Shown: in pieces, positions 1 through 8,596 of the stretch
Position numbering within the stretch: the stretch's first letter is position 1
Layout: each line of letters opens with the position of its first letter
DNA from: JBEPTX01 sp041691795
GTDB taxonomy: Bacteria; Patescibacteriota; Saccharimonadia; Saccharimonadales; Saccharimonadaceae
Direction of reading: 5' to 3'
Assembly: GCA_041691795.1 (NCBI GenBank)
Contig: JBEPTX010000003.1
Coordinates: 62,001-126,000 of the forward strand
DNA length: 64,000 nucleotides
Notes under the pieces: model-generated
The model's database searches: none
What the model was told of the DNA's origin: nothing
Seen by the model: the letters and a program-made list of their open reading frames with translations, nothing else
Position numbers and translations under genes: made by a program

Positions 1-1221
1 GATTTCTACGACAAACGTCACGCCACCATCTTTGATGGCATGATGCGACTGTACGAACACCACAAACCAGTCGATTTACTCACCCTCACAGATGAACTCA
101 AGAAAAAAGACGACCTCGACACCATCGGTGGCTCGTCATATCTGACCGAACTCACCAATTATGTCCCGACATCTGCCCACGCCGAAGCCTACGCGCAACT
201 CGTCGCCCAAAAAGCCGTTCGCCGCCGTCTGATCAAGGCCAGCAGCGAAATTTCCGAAATGGGCTTTGACGAAGACACCACTACCCAGGAACTGTTGGAA
301 AAAGCCGAAGCCGAACTATTTAGCGTCAGCGACCAATCACTCAAACAAGACGTCGTCAGCCTCGAATCCATCCTGACCGAGAGTTTTGACCGCATGGAAG
401 AGCTTCACCGTAACAAAGGCGCCCTCCGTGGCGTACGTACTGGCTGGCGCGACCTCGACAACATGACCGCTGGTCTGCAGCGCTCTGATCTTATTATCCT
501 TGCTGCGCGTCCTGCGATGGGTAAATCCACCCTCGTTGCCAACTTGGCGTACAACGTCGCGACTATTGCCAAACAATCAGTTCTGTTTTTCTCGCTCGAG
601 ATGAGCAAGGAACAGCTGGTTGACCGTATGCTAGCCGACGCATCAGGGGTAGACGCCTGGAATATTCGTACCGGTAACCTATCAGACGATGATTTTAGTA
701 AATTATCCGAGGCCATGGGCGAAATGGCCGAAGCACCGATCTTTTTCGATGACACCCCAGGTCTGTCAGTTCTGGAAATGCGCACCAAAGCCCGCCGCGT
801 TGCCCATGAATCGCCACTCGGACTGATTATCGTTGACTACTTGCAATTGATGTCAGCCAGCGGCCGCAGCGACGGCAACCGTGTCCAAGAGGTGAGTGAA
901 ATCAGCCGTGGACTCAAGCTGATCGCCCGTGAACTAAACGTCCCTGTTATCGCTCTGTCACAGCTTTCCCGTTCTGTCGAATCCCGTAGTCCACAGATCC
1001 CACAACTATCAGATTTGCGTGAATCAGGATCCATTGAGCAAGACGCCGATATCGTCATGTTCCTCTACCGCGAAGATTATTACAATCCCGAAACCGATCG
1101 CGAACACATTGCCGACCTGATCGTCGCCAAACACCGTAACGGGCCAACGGGCAAAATCGAGCTCTTCTTCAGCCCAGAACGACTGAAATTCATGTCTCTC
1201 GACAAACGCCATGGTGATTAA
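1..1221 (+). CDS. dnaB: Replicative DNA helicase DnaB, 5'-truncated by the window edge
   Basis: The frame is open from the first base, so the gene starts outside the window; 406 residues remain. DnaB is the hexameric 5'-3' helicase of the replication fork. The visible part begins inside the N-terminal DnaB domain (F-x-H..I..GMMRLYE...PVDLLTLTDEL). It then has the linker helix and the RecA-like motor: Walker A ARPAMGKST near nt 502-534, Walker B LIIVDYLQLM near 820-850, and the late motif RESGSIEQDADIVMFLYR. The C-terminus (AKHRNGPTGKIELFF) matches the family end, and no intein is seen. Identification is firm. Confidence 0.97.
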   Translation, partial: DFYDKRHATIFDGMMRLYEHHKPVDLLTLTDELKKKDDLDTIGGSSYLTELTNYVPTSAHAEAYAQLVAQKAVRRRLIKASSEISEMGFDEDTTTQELLEKAEAELFSVSDQSLKQDVVSLESILTESFDRMEELHRNKGALRGVRTGWRDLDNMTAGLQRSDLIILAARPAMGKSTLVANLAYNVATIAKQSVLFFSLEMSKEQLVDRMLADASGVDAWNIRTGNLSDDDFSKLSEAMGEMAEAPIFFDDTPGLSVLEMRTKARRVAHESPLGLIIVDYLQLMSASGRSDGNRVQEVSEISRGLKLIARELNVPVIALSQLSRSVESRSPQIPQLSDLRESGSIEQDADIVMFLYREDYYNPETDREHIADLIVAKHRNGPTGKIELFFSPERLKFMSLDKRHGD

Positions 1222-1236
1222 AACCATCAACTTTGA

Positions 1237-1588
1237 GCCTGTCATTCCCTGGCTTGACCAGGGAATCCAGTAAATAATAAATCATCTTCCCCGTGGCATC
1301 TGCAGCTCCCCGAGATAATAACCAGGGTTATGACGGAATCATTCACTGAAACTCAGTCCATTTCAATATAACTAAGAGAATAGAAATGGACCGACCAAAG
1401 GGAGTTGTTTCAGTGACCGTCAGAACACTGGTTATTATCTCGGCGGAGTGAAGCCGCCACAAAGCTTTTTGCTTCTTTTTGTCGATACAAAAAGAAGGCG
1501 TCTTTGGTACTTTGGCGCAACAAAGTACAGGAGAGTATAGTTAATGAATAAATGACTGGATTCCCTGGTCAAGTCTGGAATGACAGGC
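1237..1588. repeat. Palindromic MITE-like element, copy 1 (352 bp)
   Basis: This gene-free stretch is bounded by 34-35 bp inverted repeats (1237-1271 and 1555-1588, core TTGACCAGGGAATCCAGT). Inside is a long imperfect hairpin: GAGATAATAACCAG (1312-1325) pairs with 1428-1441, TCACTGAAAC (1343-1352) with 1407-1416, and GTCCATTTC (1356-1364) with 1383-1391. The 18-nt loop contains AACTAAGAGAATA. Small hairpins CTTCTTTTTGT-CGAT-ACAAAAAGAAG and TACTTTG/CAAAGTA lie to the right. The same architecture recurs at 7029-7387. The outer ATTCCC..GGGAAT palindrome resembles dRS3-type repeats known from Neisseria. No ORF or transposase is present, so mobility is inferred only. Confidence 0.8.
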
Positions 1589-1632
1589 TACGGGGATAAA
1601 ACAACCCACCATGATATACTAATTGAAGATCT

Positions 1633-3114
1633 ATGGGCAAACTGCAACCAACTGATTTTTACATCTACCGCTGGCGGTACTACATAGGCTACGGCCTTGT
1701 CGTCGCACTGTTAGCATTCTTCTTGGTCTTTGTTGGTCGGAATGTCCCAGGTGCACTCAGCCAGGCCGAAATGGACGCCGTCGTCCATGGTTCACAGCTC
1801 AGCATTCACAATCCCGAATCACTTGCATCTGTTAGTTCACACTACTACAGCATGCAGCGTCTCAGTATCCATTTCTTTGGTGTCACCCCAATTGGTATCA
1901 AACTCGTCTCCCTTGTCCTGGCATTCTTTACCGCAATCGGTGCCGTACTGCTACTCCGACGCTGGTTCCATTCCAATATCGCAATCCTGGCCACATTACT
2001 ACTAATCACCACTGGCCAGTTCCTGTTCGTCGCCCAAAGTGGCACCCCTGGCATCACGTACATGCTATGGTCGGTGTGGCTACTACTGTCTGCCACTATG
2101 GTCACCAACAAAGACGCCAAATATCCTCGATTATGGCGAGTAGCGTTCTTTCTACTAGCTGGGCTAAGTCTCTACGCACCCCTCAGTTTGTATCTGTTAA
2201 CTGCTATCATCAGCGCCGCGCTTTTGCATCCCCACGTCCGATTTGTGATTAAACAAATGCGGCGCCGATCGCTCGCATTTTTTCTTTGCCTGACAGTTAT
2301 ACCGATAATTCCGTTAGGCTATCTGATATGGTTGCGTCCAGCCTTTGCGCTTGAACTACTTGGCAAACCAGCCAAGTGGCCGCCAGATATCCTTCACAAT
2401 GCATCGACACTCATTCATCAGTACTTTGACTTCATCACACCATCATCTACTGCGCTCATGACCCCAATTTTCGGCCTAGGATCACTGGCGCTCGTTGGTA
2501 TTGGTGCTTGGCAGTTGGCACGGTTCCACTACAATGCCCGCAGTTACACCATTGCCACCTGGATCTTGTTGCTTTTGCCAGTACTCCTCATCAATCCTAC
2601 CTATACCAGTATTACGTTCGTACCCTTCTTGCTGCTTGTCGCCAGCGGGCTCGAATACTTGCTCAAATCATGGTACGGACTATTCCCACACAATCCATAC
2701 GCTCGCGTTGCCGGTTTGATACCGCTGATGGTGCTCATCGGTGGACTTGCGCTATCTGGCGTCGATCGCTACGTGTATGGCTACAACTACAACCCTGATA
2801 TTGTCCAAAAATTCAGCCGCGACAGCCAATTATTGAACACACGCCTCGATCGGACCAAGCAACCGATCAGCCTGGTGGTAAGTCAAAAGCAATTTGCATT
2901 CTATCGTATTGTCGCCGCACATGCTAGCGCCAAAAACCACACCAGTATTGTCGTTTCTGATGATCCGCTGCGATACAAAAACGAAACTGCCACCGTTATC
3001 GTATCCAAAGATGCCCAACCAGCATACGCCGCACAAATCCCAACCGATATCATTTCGACTGAGCTTAACAGTAATGCTGATCGCTTCTTCATCTACAAAA
3101 ACACTGGAATATAG
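1633..3114 (+). CDS. Polytopic membrane protein, GT-C (ArnT/PMT-like) glycosyltransferase candidate
   Basis: The protein has 493 residues, about ten hydrophobic segments and a short soluble C-terminal domain (about residues 385-493). The first TM is followed by an extracellular loop with acidic residues (QAEMDAVVHG). This is the position where lipid-phosphate-sugar dependent GT-C enzymes (ArnT, PMT, GT39/GT83) carry their catalytic Asp/Glu. Such enzymes move sugars from a polyprenyl carrier onto surface glycans or proteins. The assignment rests on topology and loop style, not on a diagnostic motif. A TATACT -10 lies at about 1615-1620, giving a very short leader. It is followed 42 nt later by ybaB-recR. 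Confidence 0.55.
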   Translation: MGKLQPTDFYIYRWRYYIGYGLVVALLAFFLVFVGRNVPGALSQAEMDAVVHGSQLSIHNPESLASVSSHYYSMQRLSIHFFGVTPIGIKLVSLVLAFFTAIGAVLLLRRWFHSNIAILATLLLITTGQFLFVAQSGTPGITYMLWSVWLLLSATMVTNKDAKYPRLWRVAFFLLAGLSLYAPLSLYLLTAIISAALLHPHVRFVIKQMRRRSLAFFLCLTVIPIIPLGYLIWLRPAFALELLGKPAKWPPDILHNASTLIHQYFDFITPSSTALMTPIFGLGSLALVGIGAWQLARFHYNARSYTIATWILLLLPVLLINPTYTSITFVPFLLLVASGLEYLLKSWYGLFPHNPYARVAGLIPLMVLIGGLALSGVDRYVYGYNYNPDIVQKFSRDSQLLNTRLDRTKQPISLVVSQKQFAFYRIVAAHASAKNHTSIVVSDDPLRYKNETATVIVSKDAQPAYAAQIPTDIISTELNSNADRFFIYKNTGI

Positions 3115-3156
3115 GGTATAATAAGTAAAGTTTTGTAATTACGGAGGATATTAATT

Positions 3157-3459
3157 ATGGCTTTTGATCAAATGAAGATGCTGAATGATCTGCGCAAAGC
3201 GCAAAAAGAACTAAAGAAGCAAAAAGTAGTCGTTGCCGCTGGTGGCGAAGATGAGACACCGGCTGTTGAAGTCACGATCAATGGCGAACTAAAGATCGAA
3301 AGTATCAAAATCGATCCACAGTACGTTGATCTTGAAAACATCGAAGAACTTGAACACTGGGTTGAAATTGCCGTTCGTGACGGTATGGCCAAAGCCCAAG
3401 AAATCGCTGCCGAAAAGATGAAACCACTCATGGGTGGCCTAGGTAGCCTCGGACTGTAG
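3157..3459 (+). CDS. ybaB: YbaB/EbfC family nucleoid-associated protein
   Basis: This 100-aa protein has the family pattern: an N-terminal helix rich in Lys/Gln (MLNDLRKAQKELKKQK), a central beta region (VEVTINGELKIESIKIDP) and a C-terminal helix ending in MKPLMGGLGSLGL. YbaB dimers bind DNA without strong sequence preference and help organise the nucleoid. GGAGG lies 9 nt before the ATG and a GGGTATAAT -10 lies at about 3114-3122. The stop codon directly abuts the recR start, the classic ybaB-recR operon. Confidence 0.93.
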   Translation: MAFDQMKMLNDLRKAQKELKKQKVVVAAGGEDETPAVEVTINGELKIESIKIDPQYVDLENIEELEHWVEIAVRDGMAKAQEIAAEKMKPLMGGLGSLGL

Positions 3460-4074
3460 ATGTCTCAATTGCTTCCTGCTGCGTTAAATGCAGCCATCGA
3501 CGAGCTAGGGCGTCTTCCTGGCGTCGGAGCGCGTACCGCCGAGCGTTACGCCTATTATTTGCTGCGTGCCAATCCTCGCATTGCCGAACAGCTTGCAGCC
3601 AGCCTTAGCAAGCTTCATTCTGGCGTCAAAGAATGCCCGATTACGTTTGCATTGATTGATGTCGATCAGGAAGTTTCACCGCTGTATGAAGACCCAACGA
3701 GGGACAAGACACTGATTGCCGTCGTCGAAGAACCCCTCGATATCATTGCTCTCGAGCGAACAGGGCAGTACCACGGTACCTATCATGTCCTAGGTGGCGC
3801 AATCAGTCCAATCGATAACATTGGCCCTGAACAGCTACACATTCCCGAATTGGTCAAACGCATTGGTGATGACAAGGTCGTCGAACTTATACTTGCCACC
3901 AACGCCAGCGTCGAGGGCGAATCAACCGCATTGTTCTTGCAACGATTGATCCAAGAAGCGGGTATCGAGGTCAAAATGACCCGTTTGGCCCGTGGTATTC
4001 CTGTCGGTGTAGATCTCGAATACGCCGATCAAATCAGTCTGTCGCACGCACTCGAAGGCCGTCGAACACTGTAG
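3460..4074 (+). CDS. recR: Recombination mediator RecR with a degenerate zinc finger
   Basis: RecR works with RecF/RecO to load RecA onto gapped DNA. The 204-aa protein has the N-terminal helix-hairpin-helix (LPGVGARTAERYAYYLL, residues about 19-35) and the Toprim core (VVEEPLDIIALERTGQYHGTYHVLGGAISP). The HhH and Toprim regions are normal. The four-cysteine zinc finger between them is nearly gone: only Cys59 remains, and the other three positions read Thr, Ser and Tyr. It starts at the ATG directly after the ybaB stop, so translation is coupled. The function is probably kept but without bound zinc. Confidence 0.93.
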   Translation: MSQLLPAALNAAIDELGRLPGVGARTAERYAYYLLRANPRIAEQLAASLSKLHSGVKECPITFALIDVDQEVSPLYEDPTRDKTLIAVVEEPLDIIALERTGQYHGTYHVLGGAISPIDNIGPEQLHIPELVKRIGDDKVVELILATNASVEGESTALFLQRLIQEAGIEVKMTRLARGIPVGVDLEYADQISLSHALEGRRTL

Positions 4075-4108
4075 CTGTGTCGTTCTGAATTCGTAGACGA
4101 AAAAGAAA

Positions 4109-4129
4109 GAGACCCCAATAAGGGGTCTC
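4109..4129 (+). terminator. Hairpin terminator after recR
   Basis: GAGACCCC-AATAA-GGGGTCTC forms an eight-pair stem 35 nt after the recR stop, followed by GCGATTTTCTT. The U tract is short, so strength is uncertain. Confidence 0.7.
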
Positions 4130-4290
4130 GCGATTTTCTTGGATACGCTAGGCATATCAACAATGAAAGTCGTTTGCCGCGAGGCAGGGGAGGCGCCACA
4201 ATTGTGTCGCACTCGACCCTGCCGTAGCAGATTGACAGCGCTGCGGGATATCCCGCTACTTGGCCACGCTATCAATAGTCCAGTTTCGTA

Positions 4291-4482
4291 CTACTCCTCG
4301 TCTTCTTCTTCGTGTAAGTCAGCAACGCGGTTGATGATAAATGGCAAAATAAGTGCACAAATCACTGCCGGTATGACAAGAATACGAGAACCACCTCCTA
4401 GAAGTACCACTGCGATGAACAGGCCAATCAATATGCCAACTATCGATGACATAGCATGTACAGCCATTTGGTTTCGTAGCAT
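4291..4482 (-). CDS. Small membrane protein with acidic tail, 63 aa
   Basis: The start is set by a strong Shine-Dalgarno (AGGAGGAGAA) just before the ATG at 4482, although the frame is open further upstream. Two hydrophobic segments (about residues 11-28 and 31-47) are followed by the acidic tail VADLHEEEDEE. The family is unknown. It lies convergent to recR and divergent from the DHH phosphoesterase. The 4130-4290 stretch downstream holds only GC-rich short inverted repeats and no recognised gene. Confidence 0.6.
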   Translation of the reverse strand: MLRNQMAVHAMSSIVGILIGLFIAVVLLGGGSRILVIPAVICALILPFIINRVADLHEEEDEE

Positions 4483-4622
4483 TTCTCCTCCTGGGAGATA
4501 CGTGGGCTTTCGCCGATTTTGACTTGCAAACCACGGGATTGTGGTTATGATTTCATTATACTGCTTTTTCTTACATTTGTCAATGCTACCCAATACCCTA
4601 GACCTCTGTTAGAATAGGATGA

Positions 4623-5615
4623 ATGTACGAAACCGCAACCAAGCTTATATCTAATGCAAACAAAATTATTGTCATCCAGGCCGAAAACCCCGATGGGGAT
4701 AGCCTGGGCAGTAGCCTGGCGCTCGAGGAAATCCTAGGTGATATGGGCAAAGAAATCGTTTTGTATTGTCCTGTCGAAACACCAAAATACCTCCGCTATA
4801 TCCAGGGTTGGGATAGGGTCATCAGCGATTTTGACACAAATGCCGATCTGGCGATTATTGTCGATACCAGCGCCGATGTTTTGATCAGTAAAGTCCTCGA
4901 AACTCCTGGCGTGCGCCACTATTTGGAATCACACCCAGTCCTAGTGATCGATCACCACACCACCGAATCTAATCTGACATTCGACCACACAATGCTCTCC
5001 GATGAAGCCGTTGCAACCAGCGAAATCATTTACAAACTGGCAAGTGACAACAACTGGGCAATCAACCAACAGGCCGCCGAAAACATGCTAGTTGCTATCA
5101 TGAGCGACAGCCTAGGGCTCACAACACCGAATGTGACATCAAACACCTATCACGTTGCCAGCAAACTGGCCGAAGCAGGGGCAAGTAACGCCGTTATCGA
5201 AGAACGCCGCCGACAGTTCATGAAAAAGGCGCCAGAAATCCTGGCCTACAAAGGTGAACTGATTAGCCGAATTGAATATCTCCTCGACGGCAAACTGGCC
5301 ATCGTGCACATTCCCTGGGAAGACATTCAGAAATACAGCGACCAGTACAACCCAAGCGTGCTAGTACTCGACGAAATGCGTTTGGTCGAAGGCGTTCAAT
5401 TAGGCGTCGCAATCAAAACGTACCCAGACGGCAAAATCACCGGCAAACTGCGTGCAAATATTCCAATTGCCGAAACAGTCGCTGGATTCTTCGGTGGTGG
5501 TGGCCACAAATATGCTTCGGGCTTTCGCGCATACGAAGACTATGACAAAATAGTCGCAGAATTAGTAACCGCAACCGACAAGGCACTGCACGATTATGAC
5601 ACTCAAACTGCATAA
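4623..5615 (+). CDS. DHH/DHHA1 family phosphoesterase (NrnA-like nanoRNase/pAp phosphatase)
   Basis: The protein has 330 residues. Metal-binding motifs of the DHH domain are in order: ENPDGDSLGSSLAL (about residue 22), IIVDTSADVL (about 80) and the signature VIDHHTTES (about 108). The C-terminal DHHA1 domain carries GGGGHKYASGF (about 290). Family members degrade very short RNAs or c-di-nucleotide products and dephosphorylate pAp. A TAGAAT -10 sits 7 nt before the ATG with no SD, so the transcript is probably leaderless. Its 3' end overlaps cysS by 20 nt, indicating co-expression. Confidence 0.88.
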   Translation: MYETATKLISNANKIIVIQAENPDGDSLGSSLALEEILGDMGKEIVLYCPVETPKYLRYIQGWDRVISDFDTNADLAIIVDTSADVLISKVLETPGVRHYLESHPVLVIDHHTTESNLTFDHTMLSDEAVATSEIIYKLASDNNWAINQQAAENMLVAIMSDSLGLTTPNVTSNTYHVASKLAEAGASNAVIEERRRQFMKKAPEILAYKGELISRIEYLLDGKLAIVHIPWEDIQKYSDQYNPSVLVLDEMRLVEGVQLGVAIKTYPDGKITGKLRANIPIAETVAGFFGGGGHKYASGFRAYEDYDKIVAELVTATDKALHDYDTQTA

Positions 5616-7026
5616 CACACTGACAAAAACGATCGAACCATTTACCCCATACGACCCTAATCGCGTCACTATCTACAGCTGTGGGCCGACTGTCTATGAC
5701 CATGTCCATATCGGTAATTTGAGTGCATTTATTGCCGCAGATACCCTTCGACGGACTATTATTGCCAATGGCTTTAACGTCAAACATGTCATGAACTTTA
5801 CTGATGTTGACGACAAGACGATTCGTCGTAGCCACGAGCTATATCCGGATATAAATGCGATGGATGCCCTAAAGAAACTGACGACAGAATACGCGGATCT
5901 ATTTTTGGCAGACATGAACACCATCGGTAACGACACAAACGCCCTGACGTTTATCAAGGCTGCTGACGATGATACGATCGAGGCCATGCGCCAATTGATT
6001 ATCGAACTACACGAAAAGGGATTTGCCTACATTGCCGATGATGGTGTGTACTTCTCGATTGAGGCCTATAAAAAATCTGGTAAAAAATACGGTCAATTGG
6101 TTGAACTAACAGATGATAATACCAGTAGCGAGCGTATTGCTAATGATGAATACGACAAAGATTCACCACATGATTTTGCGCTTTGGAAAGTCAAAAAGTC
6201 AGGCGAACCCAGCTGGATATTTACCCTCGATGGTCACGATCTCGAAGGCCGCCCTGGCTGGCATATCGAATGTTCTGTCATGAGCCGTCATGGGCTAGGA
6301 CAGCCATTTGACATTCACACTGGCGGTATCGATTTGATGTTTCCCCACCACGAGAACGAAATCGCTCAAAGCACCGCTGGTCACGACGACCCCACTTATG
6401 CTGCCTTTTTCGTTCACAACGAACATATTCTCGTCGATGGCAAAAAAATGTCGAAAAGTGCCCAGAATTTCTATACGCTGACAGACCTAGCCAAAAAAGG
6501 TGTCGATCCGCTAGCATTTCGTTTGCTTGTGCTACAGTCTCACTACCGTAATCCATCTAATTTTAGCCTTGAAAATGCCGAATCTGCCCACAATCGTTTA
6601 CAACATTGGCGTAATGTTGCGGCACTACGCCACCAAACCCATGACACGCTGACCGACGATAGTCCAGAGGACCCGTCACTTGCTGTTATTGGCGCAGTCC
6701 GCGAGGCACTCAATAATGACCTAAACACACCCGAAGCCCTCCGTGTTATTGACGAAGTATTTTCACACCTCGAAGCCCACGGCATAGACAAGATTAATCA
6801 GCATAGTTTGAAAGAACTTCTTGAGGCAATTGATCAAACGCTCGGTCTACGTCTACTCGAATCAACACCTGACATTACCGACGCACAAAAGCAGATGATT
6901 ATCGAGCGAGAACGTGCGCGTGATGACAAGGACTGGGAAGCATCAGATCGATTACGTGACGATCTTTTAACAGAGAATATTGTCGTTCGTGATACTGGGA
7001 ATGGGAGTGTTTGGGAATACAAGTAA
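5596..7026 (+). CDS. cysS: Cysteinyl-tRNA synthetase
   Basis: This class I aminoacyl-tRNA synthetase has 476 residues. Visible are YSCGPTVYDHVHIGN (zinc Cys plus the HIGH-type motif, about residues 27-41), HIECSVMS (second zinc Cys), the HTGGIDLMFPHHENEIAQS block and KMSKSAQN. A C-terminal DALR-like helical region ends the protein. All catalytic motifs are intact and the length is normal. The start overlaps the preceding DHH gene. Confidence 0.97.
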   Translation: MTLKLHNTLTKTIEPFTPYDPNRVTIYSCGPTVYDHVHIGNLSAFIAADTLRRTIIANGFNVKHVMNFTDVDDKTIRRSHELYPDINAMDALKKLTTEYADLFLADMNTIGNDTNALTFIKAADDDTIEAMRQLIIELHEKGFAYIADDGVYFSIEAYKKSGKKYGQLVELTDDNTSSERIANDEYDKDSPHDFALWKVKKSGEPSWIFTLDGHDLEGRPGWHIECSVMSRHGLGQPFDIHTGGIDLMFPHHENEIAQSTAGHDDPTYAAFFVHNEHILVDGKKMSKSAQNFYTLTDLAKKGVDPLAFRLLVLQSHYRNPSNFSLENAESAHNRLQHWRNVAALRHQTHDTLTDDSPEDPSLAVIGAVREALNNDLNTPEALRVIDEVFSHLEAHGIDKINQHSLKELLEAIDQTLGLRLLESTPDITDAQKQMIIERERARDDKDWEASDRLRDDLLTENIVVRDTGNGSVWEYK

Positions 7027-7028
7027 GC

Positions 7029-7387
7029 GTTCTTTTCGCTAAAAGAAACAAAAAACTCTTCGACGGCTTCAAACCACCGTGTCGTCTCATAGTAAAAGAG
7101 TGGTTTCGGGGTTCTGCAGATGCCGAGGGGAAACGGATTTATAATAATTTTAAAATCAATTTCCCCTGTAACATCTGTCGCATCCCGAGATAGTATGAAT
7201 GAAAACAACGGAATAATGCACAAGGACTCTGTCGGTTCAGCACAACTAAAGAATAGAACCGACCGATCCCCTTGTCCTTGTGCCCGCTGTTTTTGTTTAG
7301 ACTATCCCGGAGGTGCGAGAGCGTTACAAGAGTTTTGCTTCTTTTGCGGTCCAAAAGAAGGCTTTTGGTTCTTTTAGCTAAAAGAAC
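7029..7387. repeat. Palindromic MITE-like element, copy 2 (359 bp)
   Basis: This gene-free stretch downstream of cysS is flanked by inverted repeats GTTCTTTTCGCTAAAAGAAAC (7029-7049) and its near-complement at 7368-7387. A long hairpin pairs CACAAGGAC (7219-7227) with 7274-7282 and GTCGGTTC (7231-7238) with 7256-7263. Its 17-nt loop contains AACTAAAGAATA, matching the loop of copy 1. A second stem pairs GGGGAAA (about 7127-7133) with TTTCCCC (about 7160-7166). Shared blocks with copy 1 also include TTCCCC..CATCTG..CCCGAGATA and TTTTGCTTCTTTT..AAAAGAAGGC. It is a diverged second member of one family and contains no ORF. Confidence 0.8.
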
Positions 7388-7392
7388 ACCCT

Positions 7393-8523
7393 CTATTCCT
7401 CTTGTAACTTCTTAACCAACTTATGAAAAGGCCGCTCACTCTTGCTACGGTTGTGTTTGGCACGTGCCAAATAATCTTCTAATAACACCTTGATACAGCC
7501 TGCAATTGGGATGGAAATAACTCCACCAGCAATACCAAATACATACAATCCCACGGTTACTGCCGATAACACCGCCAGGGCAGATAGTTCGACGGTTTTG
7601 GACTGAATTGTCGGTGCAATAAAGTTGTTTTCAATCTGTTGGTAGACGATAAAGTAAACAACGAATATAAGTGCGGCAGTCACGTCGTTAAAGGCAAGTA
7701 GCAACATAATCAAAATTCCACCAATTGTCGCCCCAAACATCGGAATAAGTGACAATACGAACGCGATTGCGACCGTCGGTAGCGCAAGATTGACCGGGAT
7801 CGCCGGGAAGATAAAGTGCAAAATAAACACCGTCAGTCCAGCGAACGATGCGCCAATCGCCGAAACGGTCAATTGCCCGGTGATATAGCCCGTTACTACC
7901 TTGTGCATACGTATTACCAGTCGTTTGTGGTACTCCATGCGGTCTTCGTCGTTATAGACACCCCAGATACGACTCAGCCACGTTGGACCCTCGATCAGCA
8001 TCAGGAATGATAGAACCAGCACCAGGAAGGTCGAGGTAATCAGCCCCAGGAACGATCCCAGCCCAGAAACGACATTTGTGCCAGCATTGGCTGCCCAGCC
8101 AGCGGTATTGCTTTTGATCGAATCGATTGCTTCGTTCAGCTGTGTTTCCAGATGGTATTTAGTCACCAGATCGTTCACACCATGCCACTGTTTGGTAGCC
8201 GTATCTACCAGAGTAGGGACAGTTTCGGCGAATTTGGCAGATTGCTGAATAATTGGTGGCACGACAAGGAATACAAAGGCACCTAGCAGCGCAACCACAA
8301 TGACATAGGCGATCGCTGTTCCACCAACACGACTTTTGCCAGGCAAAATATTGGCCAATCTGCTGACCGGTCCATTAAGGGCAATCGCCATGAAAAACGC
8401 CGTTCCCAGTAGAATCAGGGCAGTCCGGGCGCTATAAATCGCTAATAGGGCAAGGGCAAATCCGATGACCACCAGCCAAAAGCGAACAAAAGTTTTCGTA
8501 TCAATTTCGATCTTTACTTTCAT
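7393..8523 (-). CDS. AI-2E family transporter (PerM/YdiK-like)
   Basis: The 376-aa polytopic protein has the family layout: two to three N-terminal TM helices, a long soluble segment (about residues 95-160) rich in amphipathic helices, then further TM helices including GGILIMLLLAFNDVTAALIFVVYFIVYQ, followed by QIENNFIAPTIQSKTVELSAL. The QQIENN..P..Q motif is characteristic. The family was named for AI-2 export but many members have other or unknown substrates, so the cargo is open. It is preceded by a long AT-rich leader and reads toward the copy-2 repeat. Confidence 0.88.
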   Translation of the reverse strand: MKVKIEIDTKTFVRFWLVVIGFALALLAIYSARTALILLGTAFFMAIALNGPVSRLANILPGKSRVGGTAIAYVIVVALLGAFVFLVVPPIIQQSAKFAETVPTLVDTATKQWHGVNDLVTKYHLETQLNEAIDSIKSNTAGWAANAGTNVVSGLGSFLGLITSTFLVLVLSFLMLIEGPTWLSRIWGVYNDEDRMEYHKRLVIRMHKVVTGYITGQLTVSAIGASFAGLTVFILHFIFPAIPVNLALPTVAIAFVLSLIPMFGATIGGILIMLLLAFNDVTAALIFVVYFIVYQQIENNFIAPTIQSKTVELSALAVLSAVTVGLYVFGIAGGVISIPIAGCIKVLLEDYLARAKHNRSKSERPFHKLVKKLQEE

Positions 8524-8596
8524 AAATCACCTCTCATTTTATCCGTAGTATAGCACATTTGTCGTATTCAAAATTATTGTGCTTTTGCGGGCACTC

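Noticed and set aside
1240..1272. Direct relationship of the element-1 ends to Neisseria dRS3 repeats
   Set aside because: Only the short ATTCCC..GGGAAT palindrome is shared, which is common in many bacteria; spacing and the rest differ.
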